42,659 nt of DNA from Clostridia bacterium (GTDB lineage: Bacteria; Bacillota; Clostridia; Christensenellales; Aristaeellaceae), in NCBI GenBank assembly GCA_900769075.1, contig CAAGFE010000082.1:1-42659 (forward strand), read 5' to 3'. The notes under the pieces are model-generated. The model had not been told where the DNA came from. It did no database searches and worked only from the letters and a program-made list of their open reading frames with translations. Shown in pieces: positions 15,692-23,944 of this stretch (positions are counted from its first letter, which is position 1; each line of letters starts with the position of its first letter). Made by a program: the position numbers and the translations under genes.

Positions 15692-17926
15692 ATGGAGCAG
15701 GTCGAAGCCAGCGTCCTTGGCACCATTTACCGCAACGATGACAATGGCTATACCGTCCTCACGGCCCGGGAAGGCCGGCGGGAGATCACCGTCGTGGGCA
15801 CGCTGCCCGAGCTTCATCCCGGCGAGCAGGCCGTCTTTACCGGAGAATGGATCGCCCATCCCCAGTACGGGCGGCAGCTCAAATGCACCGCCGTGGAGCT
15901 GAAAAAGCCCACGACCCTGCTGGGCATTGAGCGCTACCTGGGCTCGGGCATCATCCGCGGGGTCGGCCCGTCCACGGCGAAGATGATCGTCGCCCACTTC
16001 GGGGAGGATACGCTGACCGTGCTCTCCGAGCATCCCGAGATGCTGCAGGAGATCCCCAAGATGGGGAAGAAGCGCTGGCAGCAGATCGCTGCGGCCTACC
16101 GGGAGCAGGAGGGCGCGCGAACAGCGATGGTTTTCCTGCAGACCTACGGCATCCCCGCCTCTCTGAGTCTGAAAATCAGCAAGCTCTACGGCGACCGGAC
16201 GCCCGCGCTGATCCGGGAAAACCCCTATCGCCTGTGCGAGGATATCGACGGGGTGGGCTTCCTCACTGCGGACCGCATCGGCACCGCCCTGGGGGTTCCG
16301 CCGGACAGCGAGGGCCGCATCTGCGCCGCGCTGAAGTATATCTTGAAGGACGCCGCGGCGGCCCAGGGGCATCTCTACCTGCCCCGGGGAGAGCTGCTGT
16401 CCCGCGCGGCCCAGCTGCTCCGGGTGGAGCCTGCGTTGGCGGAGCATCACCTGATGCGCCTGACCCTCGTGCGGGAGCTGATTCAGTCCGGCGCGGACGG
16501 GGAGGAACGGGTCTATCTGCCCGCCTTCGACAGCGCGGAAAAGGAGGTCGCCCTCCGCCTGTGCGAGCTGATGGCGGCCTGCCGCACGGAAAGCGCCGCC
16601 GGCGCGGAGAGGCAGATCGACCGCTTCCAGCAAAAGCAGGGCATCACCTTCAGCGCCCGGCAGCGGGAGGCCATCCTCGCGGCCTGCTGCGAGGGCGTGC
16701 TGGTCATCACCGGCGGCCCCGGAACGGGCAAGACCACCATCATCAACTGCATCATCCGCCTGCTGTCCCAGGAGGGCGAGGTGGTGCTGTGCGCGCCCAC
16801 GGGCCGCGCGGCCAAGCGCATGACCGAGGCCACCGGCGTGGAGGCGAAAACCATCCATCGCCTGCTGGAATACGGCGGCGACGAGGAACGCTTCGCCCGC
16901 AACCAGGAGAACCCCATCGAGGCGGACGCGGTCATCGTGGACGAGGTGTCCATGGTGGATCTGATGCTGATGCGCTCCCTCCTGCGGGCCATCGAGCCGG
17001 GCACGCGGCTCATCCTGGTGGGCGACGCGGATCAGCTGCCCAGCGTGGGTGCGGGCAATGTGCTGGGCGACGTGCTGGACAGCGGCGTGGTGCCCAAATG
17101 CATGCTGACGGACATCTTCCGCCAGGGCGAAACCAGCCGCATCGTCGTCAACGCCCACCGCATCAACCACGGCGAAATGCCCCTGCTGAACGAGAAGAAC
17201 ACGGATTTCTTCTTTGAGCGCAAGGCGGGCTTTTATGAAGCGGCCCAGACCATCGTGTCCCTGGTGACGCAGCGCCTGCCCCGGTTCCTCCGCTATGACC
17301 CGAAGGACGCGACGGCAGAGATCCTCCGGGGCATTCAGGTGCTGGCCCCGGCGAAGAAGGGCGAGTGCGGCGTGATCGCCCTGAACCAGATGCTGCAATC
17401 CGCGATCAATCCCCCGGGCAGGGACAAGCCTTCCCTGCAATTCGGCGAAACCATCTTCCGCCTGGGAGACAAGGTGATGCAGACCAAGAACGATTACCAG
17501 CAGGAGTGGCGCCGCCTGACCGCCGCCGGCTGGGAGGACGGACAGGGCGTGTTCAACGGCGATGTGGGCTTCATCGTTGACGTGGACACGGAGGAACACT
17601 GCCTGACGGTGCGCTTCGATGAGGAGAAGGAGGCCGTGTATGCTTCCGCCCAGCTGGAAAATCTGGACCTGGCCTATTGCCTGAGCGTCCACAAGAGCCA
17701 GGGCAGCGAGTTCCCGGCGGTGGTGATGCCGGTGGTCGGCGGCCCCCCGATGCTGCTCACCCGCAACCTGTTCTACACCGCGCTGACCCGCGCCCGTTCC
17801 CTGGTGGTGCTGGTGGGCCGGGAGGAAGTCGTCCGCCTGATGGTGGAGAACGATCACGTCCTCAGGCGCTACACCACGCTGAGCGAGCGGCTGCGGAAGG
17901 TGTTCGCCCTGCATGGCAGGCCCTGA
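15692..17926 (+). CDS. recD2: RecD2 5'-3' DNA helicase
   Basis: This is an SF1B helicase of the RecD2 type, found in Firmicutes that lack RecBC and involved in DNA repair and fork maintenance. An N-terminal OB-like domain and helix-hairpin-helix segments (GIIRGVGPSTAKMI; LQEIPKMGKKRW; CEDIDGVGFLTADRI) precede the motor. The motor shows Walker A G341-G-P-G-T-G-K347-T, motif II VIVDEVSM, motif III GDADQLPSVGAG and the C-terminal LAYCLSVHKSQGSEF and FYTALTRAR. At 744 residues it is of normal size. It stands alone with its own promoter, divergent from the HPr-like gene. Confidence 0.96.
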   Translation: MEQVEASVLGTIYRNDDNGYTVLTAREGRREITVVGTLPELHPGEQAVFTGEWIAHPQYGRQLKCTAVELKKPTTLLGIERYLGSGIIRGVGPSTAKMIVAHFGEDTLTVLSEHPEMLQEIPKMGKKRWQQIAAAYREQEGARTAMVFLQTYGIPASLSLKISKLYGDRTPALIRENPYRLCEDIDGVGFLTADRIGTALGVPPDSEGRICAALKYILKDAAAAQGHLYLPRGELLSRAAQLLRVEPALAEHHLMRLTLVRELIQSGADGEERVYLPAFDSAEKEVALRLCELMAACRTESAAGAERQIDRFQQKQGITFSARQREAILAACCEGVLVITGGPGTGKTTIINCIIRLLSQEGEVVLCAPTGRAAKRMTEATGVEAKTIHRLLEYGGDEERFARNQENPIEADAVIVDEVSMVDLMLMRSLLRAIEPGTRLILVGDADQLPSVGAGNVLGDVLDSGVVPKCMLTDIFRQGETSRIVVNAHRINHGEMPLLNEKNTDFFFERKAGFYEAAQTIVSLVTQRLPRFLRYDPKDATAEILRGIQVLAPAKKGECGVIALNQMLQSAINPPGRDKPSLQFGETIFRLGDKVMQTKNDYQQEWRRLTAAGWEDGQGVFNGDVGFIVDVDTEEHCLTVRFDEEKEAVYASAQLENLDLAYCLSVHKSQGSEFPAVVMPVVGGPPMLLTRNLFYTALTRARSLVVLVGREEVVRLMVENDHVLRRYTTLSERLRKVFALHGRP

Positions 17927-18069
17927 CGGATACGCCCGGTTTGCGCGGGTTACCCTGTGAGGGAGAAAGAAAGCCGCCGGGCATCTGGCCGATTCCTGAC
18001 CATTTGCTGCATGATGCCCCCAAGGCCGCGAAAAATCTGGTTTTTTCACGTTTTTTCCGGCGGAACTCG

Positions 18070-18098
18070 TTGACAATCCGGGCGGGGGCCTGTATCAT
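18070..18098 (+). promoter_or_regulatory. Aspartokinase promoter
   Basis: TTGACA, a 17-base GC-rich spacer and TATCAT lie about 48 bases before the start codon. The leader is about 40 bases, too short for a lysine riboswitch. The preceding gap from 17927 shows nothing else. Confidence 0.8.
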
Positions 18099-18145
18099 GG
18101 GTAACGATTTCTGCCCTTTGATCAATCAATGGAGGTTGAACCAGC

Positions 18146-19465
18146 ATGGATCAAACGATCGTCACCAAATTCGGCGGCAGCTCCCTGGCGGACGCGGAAC
18201 AGTTTGCAAAGGTGAAAGCCATCCTGCAGCTGGACGCGCGCCGGCAGTATGTGGTGCCCTCCGCGCCCGGACGCCGCTTCAAGGATGATGACAAGGTCAC
18301 TGACCTTCTGTACCGCTGCTGCCGTCAGGTGCAGTCGGGCGAGGATTTTCAGGATACCTTCGACCTGATTGCGGCCCGCTATATGGATATCGCGGAGGAG
18401 CTGGGCCTGAAGCTGGATCTGGGCGCGGCCCTGGATGAGGTGAACGAGCGGATCGCCGCCGGGGCGGATGCGGATTACTGCGCTTCCCGGGGCGAATACC
18501 TCAACGGGCTGCTGCTGGCGGACTACATGGGCTGGCGCTTCCTGGATCCGGCCGAGGTGATCAAATTCAACCAGAACGGCCTGCTGGATGCGGAGCTGAC
18601 CAACCGCCTGATGGCCCAGCGCCTGGCGGACGGCATCCCCACCGTGGTGCCCGGCTTCTTCGGCTCCGATTATGACGGCACGGTGCGCACCTTCTCCCGC
18701 GGCGGCAGCGATATCACCGGCGCCATCGTCGCCCGGGCGGTCAACGCGGCGGTGTACGAAAACTGGACGGATGTGTCCGGCTTTCTGATGGCGGATCCCC
18801 GCATTGTGGACAATCCCCGGGAGATTTCCACCATCACCTACATGGAGCTACGCGAGCTGTCCTACATGGGCGCGTCCGTCCTGCATGAGGACGCGATGTT
18901 CCCCGTGCACAAGGCGGGCATCCCCACCAACATCCGCAACACCAACGATCCCACCCATCCCGGCACCATCATCAGCCTGGACGCACCCTTTGACGCGGAT
19001 CATCCCACCATCACCGGCATCGCGGGGCGCAAGGGCTTCTGCGTCGTCAGCATCGCCAAGGCGATGATGAACACCGAGCTGGGCTTCTCCCGCAAGGTGC
19101 TCAGCGCCTTCGAGGAGTACGGCGTGTCCATCGAGCATCTGCCCACCGGCATTGACACCATGTGCGTGGTGGTGGCCGGCGAGGCCTTTGCCCCCGTGCG
19201 GGAGCAGATCATCAACCGCATCGTGGCCACCACCAACCCCGATACCATCACCGTGTATGACGATATGTCCATCATTGCCACCGTCGGGCGGGGCATGGTG
19301 CATAACTGCGGCACGGCGGCGAAGCTCTTCGGGGCGATGTCCAAGGCAGGGATCAACGTGCGCATGATCGACCAGGGCTCCAGCGAGCTGTCGATCATCG
19401 TCGGCGTGGACGACAAGGACTATGCGGAAACCATCAGGGCGATTTACGGCGCGTTCTTGAAATAA
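18146..19465 (+). CDS. lysC: Aspartate kinase
   Basis: The enzyme phosphorylates L-aspartate as the first step toward lysine, threonine, methionine and diaminopimelate for peptidoglycan. The N-terminal kinase domain begins with TKFGGSSLAD and contains TFSRGGSDITGA and the substrate region SYMGASVLHEDAMFP. Two ACT domains follow from about residue 300 (CVVSIAKAMMNTELGF; SIIATVGRGM...GINVRMIDQGSSELSIIVGV). Its 439 residues match monofunctional aspartokinases of the B. subtilis ThrD/YclM type, usually inhibited by lysine or threonine through the ACT domains. It has its own promoter and no riboswitch. Confidence 0.94.
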   Translation: MDQTIVTKFGGSSLADAEQFAKVKAILQLDARRQYVVPSAPGRRFKDDDKVTDLLYRCCRQVQSGEDFQDTFDLIAARYMDIAEELGLKLDLGAALDEVNERIAAGADADYCASRGEYLNGLLLADYMGWRFLDPAEVIKFNQNGLLDAELTNRLMAQRLADGIPTVVPGFFGSDYDGTVRTFSRGGSDITGAIVARAVNAAVYENWTDVSGFLMADPRIVDNPREISTITYMELRELSYMGASVLHEDAMFPVHKAGIPTNIRNTNDPTHPGTIISLDAPFDADHPTITGIAGRKGFCVVSIAKAMMNTELGFSRKVLSAFEEYGVSIEHLPTGIDTMCVVVAGEAFAPVREQIINRIVATTNPDTITVYDDMSIIATVGRGMVHNCGTAAKLFGAMSKAGINVRMIDQGSSELSIIVGVDDKDYAETIRAIYGAFLK

Positions 19466-19470
19466 CCATC

Positions 19471-19557
19471 CGGAATGCGGGATTCGGACGATGGAATGAC
19501 GATGCCAGGCGGAAAGGCCGCCGGTGCGCCGTTCCCCCTGCCGGATTCCGCATTCTG
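19471..19557. repeat. Imperfect inverted repeat between aspartokinase and permease genes
   Basis: CGGAATGCGGGATTCGG (19471-19487) and CCGGATTCCGCATTCTG (19541-19557) are inverted copies, 14 of 17 identical, around a 53-base centre that itself carries GGCGG-AAAGG-CCGCC. There is no U-tract. It could be a small palindromic element or a processing hairpin. Confidence 0.5.
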
Positions 19558-19579
19558 TATCTACGGGAGATGCGGCAGT

Positions 19580-20335
19580 ATGGAACTGACCTGGACGACC
19601 TATCTGATTGTATGCCCGCTGGTGTTTCTGGCGGGCCTGATTGACTCGGTGGCCGGGGGCGGGGGACTCATCTCCCTCCCGGCGTATTATCTGGCAGGGC
19701 TGCCGCCGGTGCTGGCGGCGGGTACGAACAAGCTCTCCGCCTGCCTGGGCACCGTGGCGTCCACCACCCGCTTTGTCCGCGGGCACAAGGTGGACTGGAA
19801 GGCCGCCGTGTTCGCCGCGCTGGGGGCATTCCCGGGCTCCTGGCTGGGGACGCTGCTGCTCCAGCACATCCCGGAGGACACCGTCCGCGTGCTGATGATC
19901 TGCGCGATTCCGCTGGTGGCGGCGGTCGTGCTGCGCAAGCGGGAGATGACCGGGCGCTGCATCGTCAGCGATGCCTTCTACCGGCCCACGGCGCTGGGCA
20001 TCGGGCTGATCGTCGGCTTCTACGACGGCCTGATCGGCCCCGGCACCGGCACCTTCCTGATCCTGATGTTCACCATGGCCCTGGGGATGGAGGCGGTGAT
20101 GGCCAGCGGGACGGCGAAGGTCGTCAACCTCACCAGCAATGTGGCGGCGCTCATTTCCCTCATGACCACGGGCAATGTGCTGATTGCCCTGGGACTGCCG
20201 GCGGCGCTGTGCGGCATCGCGGGCAACTGGCTGGGCGCGGGCCTGGCGATGAAAAAGGGCGCGGGCTTCATCCGGTTCATGCTCCTGGCGGTGCTGTGCC
20301 TGCTGCTTGCCAAAATGGTCATGGATGTGCTATAA
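19580..20335 (+). CDS. TSUP-family permease (TauE/SafE)
   Basis: This membrane protein of about 251 residues with seven to eight hydrophobic segments belongs to the TauE/SafE family, which exports sulfite, sulfoacetate or related organosulfur anions. The two internally repeated family signatures are present: GLIDSVAGGGGLISLPA near the N-terminus, and GFYDGLIGPGTGTFLILMF in the second half. The start at 19580 follows GGGAG; an open frame to 19475 would place an unrelated hydrophilic leader in front. The substrate cannot be deduced. A promoter for the next gene overlaps its stop codon. Confidence 0.92.
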   Translation: MELTWTTYLIVCPLVFLAGLIDSVAGGGGLISLPAYYLAGLPPVLAAGTNKLSACLGTVASTTRFVRGHKVDWKAAVFAALGAFPGSWLGTLLLQHIPEDTVRVLMICAIPLVAAVVLRKREMTGRCIVSDAFYRPTALGIGLIVGFYDGLIGPGTGTFLILMFTMALGMEAVMASGTAKVVNLTSNVAALISLMTTGNVLIALGLPAALCGIAGNWLGAGLAMKKGAGFIRFMLLAVLCLLLAKMVMDVL

Positions 20336-20336
20336 T
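20307..20336 (+). promoter_or_regulatory. Promoter of the RsbW-like/sigma pair
   Basis: TTGCCA, an 18-base spacer and TATAAT with an extended TG lie in the last codons of the permease gene. It is sigma-A-like, not a sigma-B-type sequence, so direct autoregulation by the encoded sigma factor is not indicated here. Confidence 0.7.
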
Positions 20337-20397
20337 CTAATCTGGTTTATTATCAGACAGTGCCCCATGGAACACCGTTTTTTCAGGAGGGATTCCG

Positions 20398-20799
20398 ATG
20401 ACTGAGCAGGAGATCACCCTGCGCGTGCCCGGCAAGGCGGAATACGCGCTGGTGCTGCGCCTGGCCCTGGGCGGCGTGGCCATCCTCAAGGATCTGGACG
20501 CGGGCGCGCTGAATGATCTGCGCATCGCGTCCGATGAGGCGGTGGACTGCCTGCTTCATCAGGGCCGGGAGGTGACCTGGCTGACGCTTTCCGTCCTGGA
20601 CGGCGGCGACCGGCTGACGGTGCGCATCTGCGCCGAATTCTCCGGCGAGGGAGAGGCCGCCATGGACGAGGACAGCGTGGAGATCTCCCGCACGGTGCTG
20701 GAAACCCTCGTCCCCGAGGTGGAGATGTGCACCCGGGCATGCGGCTGCATTGACGTCATCTCCCTGACGATGAAAAAAGCCGTGGCGGTGGGGGCGTAA
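20398..20799 (+). CDS. RsbW/SpoIIAB-like anti-sigma factor with degenerate ATP site
   Basis: This 133-residue protein directly precedes a sigma-B/F-type factor, the classical arrangement of RsbW and SpoIIAB anti-sigma kinases. The pattern LRIASDEAVDCLLHQG aligns with the N-box of the GHKL fold, but the magnesium-binding Asn is Cys51 (Glu47 is kept). No DxGxGF ATP-lid motif is seen in the expected place; the segment reads ICAEFSGEGEA. It may therefore bind sigma without kinase activity. No RsbV/SpoIIAA antagonist gene lies beside it. It ends four bases before the sigma gene and starts after AGGAGGGA. Confidence 0.75.
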   Translation: MTEQEITLRVPGKAEYALVLRLALGGVAILKDLDAGALNDLRIASDEAVDCLLHQGREVTWLTLSVLDGGDRLTVRICAEFSGEGEAAMDEDSVEISRTVLETLVPEVEMCTRACGCIDVISLTMKKAVAVGA

Positions 20800-20803
20800 A
20801 GGT

Positions 20804-21553
20804 ATGGACGATACGCGCCTGACGCCGCTTCTGGCGGATTATGCCAGAACCCGCGACCGGGATGTGATGGCTGCGCTGGTGGAGGGATACCTGCCGCTGT
20901 GCCGGCTGATTGCCCGGAAATTCCGCGGGCAGGGCGTGGAGGAGGAGGACCTGGAGCAGGTTGCGGCCATCGCGCTGATGAAGGCCATCGAGCGCTTCGA
21001 GCCGGAACGGGGGTTCAAGTTCACCACCTTCGCCACGCCGACCATTGCGGGCGAGGTTCGCAACCACATCCGCGATAAGGGCAGCGCGATCCGCGTCAAC
21101 CGGGACACTCGCTCCCGGCTCTATCAGCTGCGGAAGGTCACCGATCAGCTGATGCGCCAGCTCCAGCGCGAGCCCTCCCTGAAGGAAATCGCCGCCGCGA
21201 TGGAGATCACCCCGGATGAGCTGCTGGCGCTGCTGGATGCCCGCGAGGCCTCCGATACCATCTCCATGGACGCTGCCCTGGCCTCCGATGAGGACGCACA
21301 GCGCCTGGAAGAACGGCTGGGCGTGCGCGATGACGGCTTTGAGCGCGTTGAGCAGCAGGAGTGGATGAAGTGGGTGTTCCGCCAGGTCACGCCCCAGGAA
21401 AGGCTGCTGCTGGAAAAACGCTACATCGAGCGCCTGGGACAGCGGGAAACCGCCAAGGCCCTGGGGGTAAGCCAGATGCAGGTCAGCCGCATGGAGCGGC
21501 GGATCCTGGCCCGGCTCCGCGAATCGACCGAGTGCTGGCAAACCCTGCATTGA
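20804..21553 (+). CDS. Sigma-70 family factor, SigB/SigF/SigG type
   Basis: This 249-residue alternative sigma factor has region 2 (DLEQVAAIALMKAIERF, then FKFTTFATPTIAGEVRNHIRD), region 3 (EPSLKEIAAAMEITPDEL) and the region 4 helix-turn-helix (ETAKALGVSQMQVSRMERR). It lacks region 1.1. The operon partner is RsbW-like, so it could be a stress factor (SigB) or the forespore factor SigF, but the third SpoIIA gene is absent. Spacing to the anti-sigma gene is four bases, which suggests a 1:1 partnership. Envelope and division genes follow 39 bases downstream. Confidence 0.92.
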   Translation: MDDTRLTPLLADYARTRDRDVMAALVEGYLPLCRLIARKFRGQGVEEEDLEQVAAIALMKAIERFEPERGFKFTTFATPTIAGEVRNHIRDKGSAIRVNRDTRSRLYQLRKVTDQLMRQLQREPSLKEIAAAMEITPDELLALLDAREASDTISMDAALASDEDAQRLEERLGVRDDGFERVEQQEWMKWVFRQVTPQERLLLEKRYIERLGQRETAKALGVSQMQVSRMERRILARLRESTECWQTLH

Positions 21554-21592
21554 TAGTTCCTTTCCCACGACACAAGAGGGGAGTCAACATCC

Positions 21593-23194
21593 ATGGACAA
21601 TCAGTTCTATCCTCCCAACGGAGGATTCCCCCAGGGCGGGCAGCCCGGCGGCATGCAGCCCGGGACGGTCTATGACGCCTATGGTCAGCCGGTTGCGGGC
21701 TATGGCGTGCAGGGGCAGCAGCCCGCGCCGGGTGCAGATCCGGCCCAGCAGCCGGTGCAGGGCTATGGCGCGCCCGTTCAGATGGGACAGAATCCCTACG
21801 GCGCCCAGCCGGGATATGCCCCCTATTCCCAGCAGCCGATGGGGCAGCAGACGCCCCAGGACGCTTATCAGCAGGGCTATCAGCAGCCCTACGGCGGCGT
21901 GCAGGAGCCCTATGCCGAGGCCGGGTATCAGTATCATTTCGACCACAGCCAGTCCGTCATGCAGGGGCCCGCGGGCTTCCAGCAGCCGACGCCGGCGAAG
22001 CCTCCGCGCCCCCGGCTGAAGCTGACCCCCTTCCATGTGGCGGTCATCGTGGCGGCACTGGGCTTCCTGGGCTGGTATCTGTACGCCTCCTTTGCGCCGG
22101 AGGCGGCCAAGTATGGCCAGATTACCTCCGGCTCCCTGAGCGCGAATCACTCCGGCGACTGCCTGATCGTCCGCAACGAGGTGCCCTACGACGCCGAGGG
22201 CGTGACCAGCATCGCCTATGACGCCCAGGAGGGCAGCGGCGTCAACCGCGGCGACAATATCTGCAAGGTGTATTCCTCCGGCTATTCCACCCGCGAGATG
22301 AACACCCTCCAGTCCTACCGGACCTCCATCCGCGATTATCAGAAGAAGCTGATCGAGGCTGAAACCACCTACGACGCCAAGCTCACCCGCGTCACCACCG
22401 ACGTGATGAACGCGGTCAGGGCGGTGCGCGACCTGATCGGCGGCTCCCGGGGATCGCTGGAAAACCAGGAGGAAATCCTCGGCGCGGCCGTGACGAAGCG
22501 CCAGGATTACCTGAAGAGCAAGTACGCGGCGGATCAGCGCTTTTCCCGCCTGTTTGACGATGAAACCAGCCAGACCCAGCGCATCCAGTCCTGGACGAAG
22601 CAGTTCACCGCCAACTCCTCGGGCTTGGTCAGCTTCTATTCCGACGGCTATGAGTACAGCCTGACCGGCTCGAACTATATGGCCTATGAGCCCCGCCAGG
22701 TGCGCGCCATGATCAACGGCAGCGCGCCGGGAAAAACCACCGCCCAGAAGAGCAAGACCACCATCTACCGCCTGGTGGAGGATGGCGAATGGTATGTGCT
22801 TTTCCTCTCCAAAAAGACGGACTGGAACCCTGTGACGGGCCAGATTTATCAGCTCCAGCTGGAGCGCTTTGAGGATGCGGCGGTGTATGCCGAGGTGGAG
22901 AGCTTCACCCGTTCCGGCGGGGAGCTGCTGGTGCGCCTGCGCGTGCCCGGCAGCGTCGAGCCCGTGCTGTATATGCGCTCCTGCGGCGCGGTCCTGGGGG
23001 AGAATGTGTCCACCCTCTGCGTGCCGGAGCGCGCCATTCTTACCCAGGACGGCATGACCGGCGTGGTCATGGTGAACGGCTCCACCGAGTCCTTCATTCC
23101 CGTCAATGTCCTCCACTACGACAACGGCAACGCCTATTTCCAGGCCATCCAGCAGGGCTTGCTGTTTGAGGGCATGACCGTGCTGCTCTTCTGA
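21593..23194 (+). CDS. HlyD-like envelope adaptor with long Q/P/G/Y-rich cytoplasmic tail
   Basis: The first 145 residues form a low-complexity tail rich in Gln, Pro, Gly and Tyr, followed by one membrane helix (about 147-167) and a 365-residue outer domain. In that domain the half-motif SGDCLIVRNEVPYDAEGVTSIAYDAQEGSGVNRGDNICKV resembles the lipoyl/barrel-sandwich part of HlyD adaptors, then comes a coiled coil (about 230-310) and beta-rich segments. No ABC or RND transporter is adjacent. Instead the gene precedes yggS and sepF, an arrangement that I recall from other Clostridia and that suggests a division or envelope role. It starts after AGAGGGGAG. Confidence 0.75.
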   Translation: MDNQFYPPNGGFPQGGQPGGMQPGTVYDAYGQPVAGYGVQGQQPAPGADPAQQPVQGYGAPVQMGQNPYGAQPGYAPYSQQPMGQQTPQDAYQQGYQQPYGGVQEPYAEAGYQYHFDHSQSVMQGPAGFQQPTPAKPPRPRLKLTPFHVAVIVAALGFLGWYLYASFAPEAAKYGQITSGSLSANHSGDCLIVRNEVPYDAEGVTSIAYDAQEGSGVNRGDNICKVYSSGYSTREMNTLQSYRTSIRDYQKKLIEAETTYDAKLTRVTTDVMNAVRAVRDLIGGSRGSLENQEEILGAAVTKRQDYLKSKYAADQRFSRLFDDETSQTQRIQSWTKQFTANSSGLVSFYSDGYEYSLTGSNYMAYEPRQVRAMINGSAPGKTTAQKSKTTIYRLVEDGEWYVLFLSKKTDWNPVTGQIYQLQLERFEDAAVYAEVESFTRSGGELLVRLRVPGSVEPVLYMRSCGAVLGENVSTLCVPERAILTQDGMTGVVMVNGSTESFIPVNVLHYDNGNAYFQAIQQGLLFEGMTVLLF

Positions 23195-23215
23195 TGGCCG
23201 GGAAGGAGGAAATGC

Positions 23216-23923
23216 ATGATGGAAGCCTCCCTGCTGCTTCAGCGGTACGAGGCGGCCCGGGCAGCGCTGACAGATGCCGCTGACGGCCGGTATGCGCCGC
23301 CCCGGATCATCGCGGTCACCAAAACCCATGCCGTGGAGGAAATCCTCCCCCTGGCGGCGCTCGGCGTGACGGAGATCGGCGAAAACCGAGCCCAGGAGAT
23401 CGTGGAGAAATGGCCGGAATTGCAGGGGAAATTCCAATTCCACTGCATTGGAAGGTTGCAAACCAACAAAGTTAAGTATATAATAGATAAGGTATGCCTG
23501 ATTCAATCCCTGGACCGGATGAATCTCGCCCAGGAGATTGACCGTCAGGCCCGGAAGGCGGGACGGGTGATGCCCGTCCTGGTGCAGGTGTCTCCCGCAG
23601 GGGAGGAGCAGAAGGGCGGCATGGCGCCGGAAGCCGTGCGCCCCTTCCTGGAGGAAGTGCGCCATCTGCCCGGCCTGCATGTGGAAGGGCTGATGGCCGT
23701 CATGCCCCAGACCGGGGATCAGGCGTATCTTGACACGCTGTTTCGCAATATGCGCACCCTGTTTGATCAGCTGCGGGCGGATTGTCCCGCCGGGGTTGAG
23801 ATGCGGGAGCTGAGCATGGGGATGTCCGGGGATTACCGCCTGGCGGCAAAGCATGGCGCAACCATGGTTCGGCTGGGCAGCGCCCTGCTCGGGCCCCGTG
23901 ACTACGGCAATATCAACAAGTGA
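23216..23923 (+). CDS. yggS: YggS/PLPBP pyridoxal-phosphate homeostasis protein
   Basis: This is a PLP-binding TIM-barrel protein without known catalysis that controls the vitamin B6 pool and amino-acid metabolism. Its 235 residues show the PLP lysine K36 in IIAVTKTH, GENRAQEI, the signature FHCIGRLQTNKVKYI and the C-terminal LSMGMSGDY and VRLGSALLG. It is the B. subtilis ylmE counterpart, just before sepF as in other Firmicutes. The signature region is conspicuously AT-rich, uses two ATA codons for Ile and contains a probable internal promoter (23456-23484). It starts after AAGGAGG. Confidence 0.95.
   Translation: MMEASLLLQRYEAARAALTDAADGRYAPPRIIAVTKTHAVEEILPLAALGVTEIGENRAQEIVEKWPELQGKFQFHCIGRLQTNKVKYIIDKVCLIQSLDRMNLAQEIDRQARKAGRVMPVLVQVSPAGEEQKGGMAPEAVRPFLEEVRHLPGLHVEGLMAVMPQTGDQAYLDTLFRNMRTLFDQLRADCPAGVEMRELSMGMSGDYRLAAKHGATMVRLGSALLGPRDYGNINK
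23456..23484 (+). promoter_or_regulatory. Probable internal promoter for sepF-yggT-ylmH-divIVA
   Basis: TTGCAA, a 17-base AT-rich spacer and TATAAT lie inside yggS, 461 bases before the sepF start. The -10 falls on TAT-ATA-ATA codons for Tyr-Ile-Ile; ATA is rare in these GC-rich genes, so the codon choice looks promoter-driven. Confidence 0.55.
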
Positions 23924-23944
23924 CCATTGGGAGGAAGAAGATAC

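Noticed and set aside
15404..18076. Very long minus-strand open frame (890 codons) opposite recD2
   Set aside because: It lies antisense to a clear RecD2 protein, has the His/Gln/Gly/Arg-rich composition typical of GC-rich antisense frames, and runs through the HPr-like promoter. Similar shadows at 137-3268, 21584-24823, 26000-28849 and 33522-35699 were rejected for the same reason.
17927..18145. Lysine riboswitch before aspartokinase
   Set aside because: The promoter at 18070-18098 leaves about 40 bases of leader, and no conserved lysine riboswitch core is recognisable.
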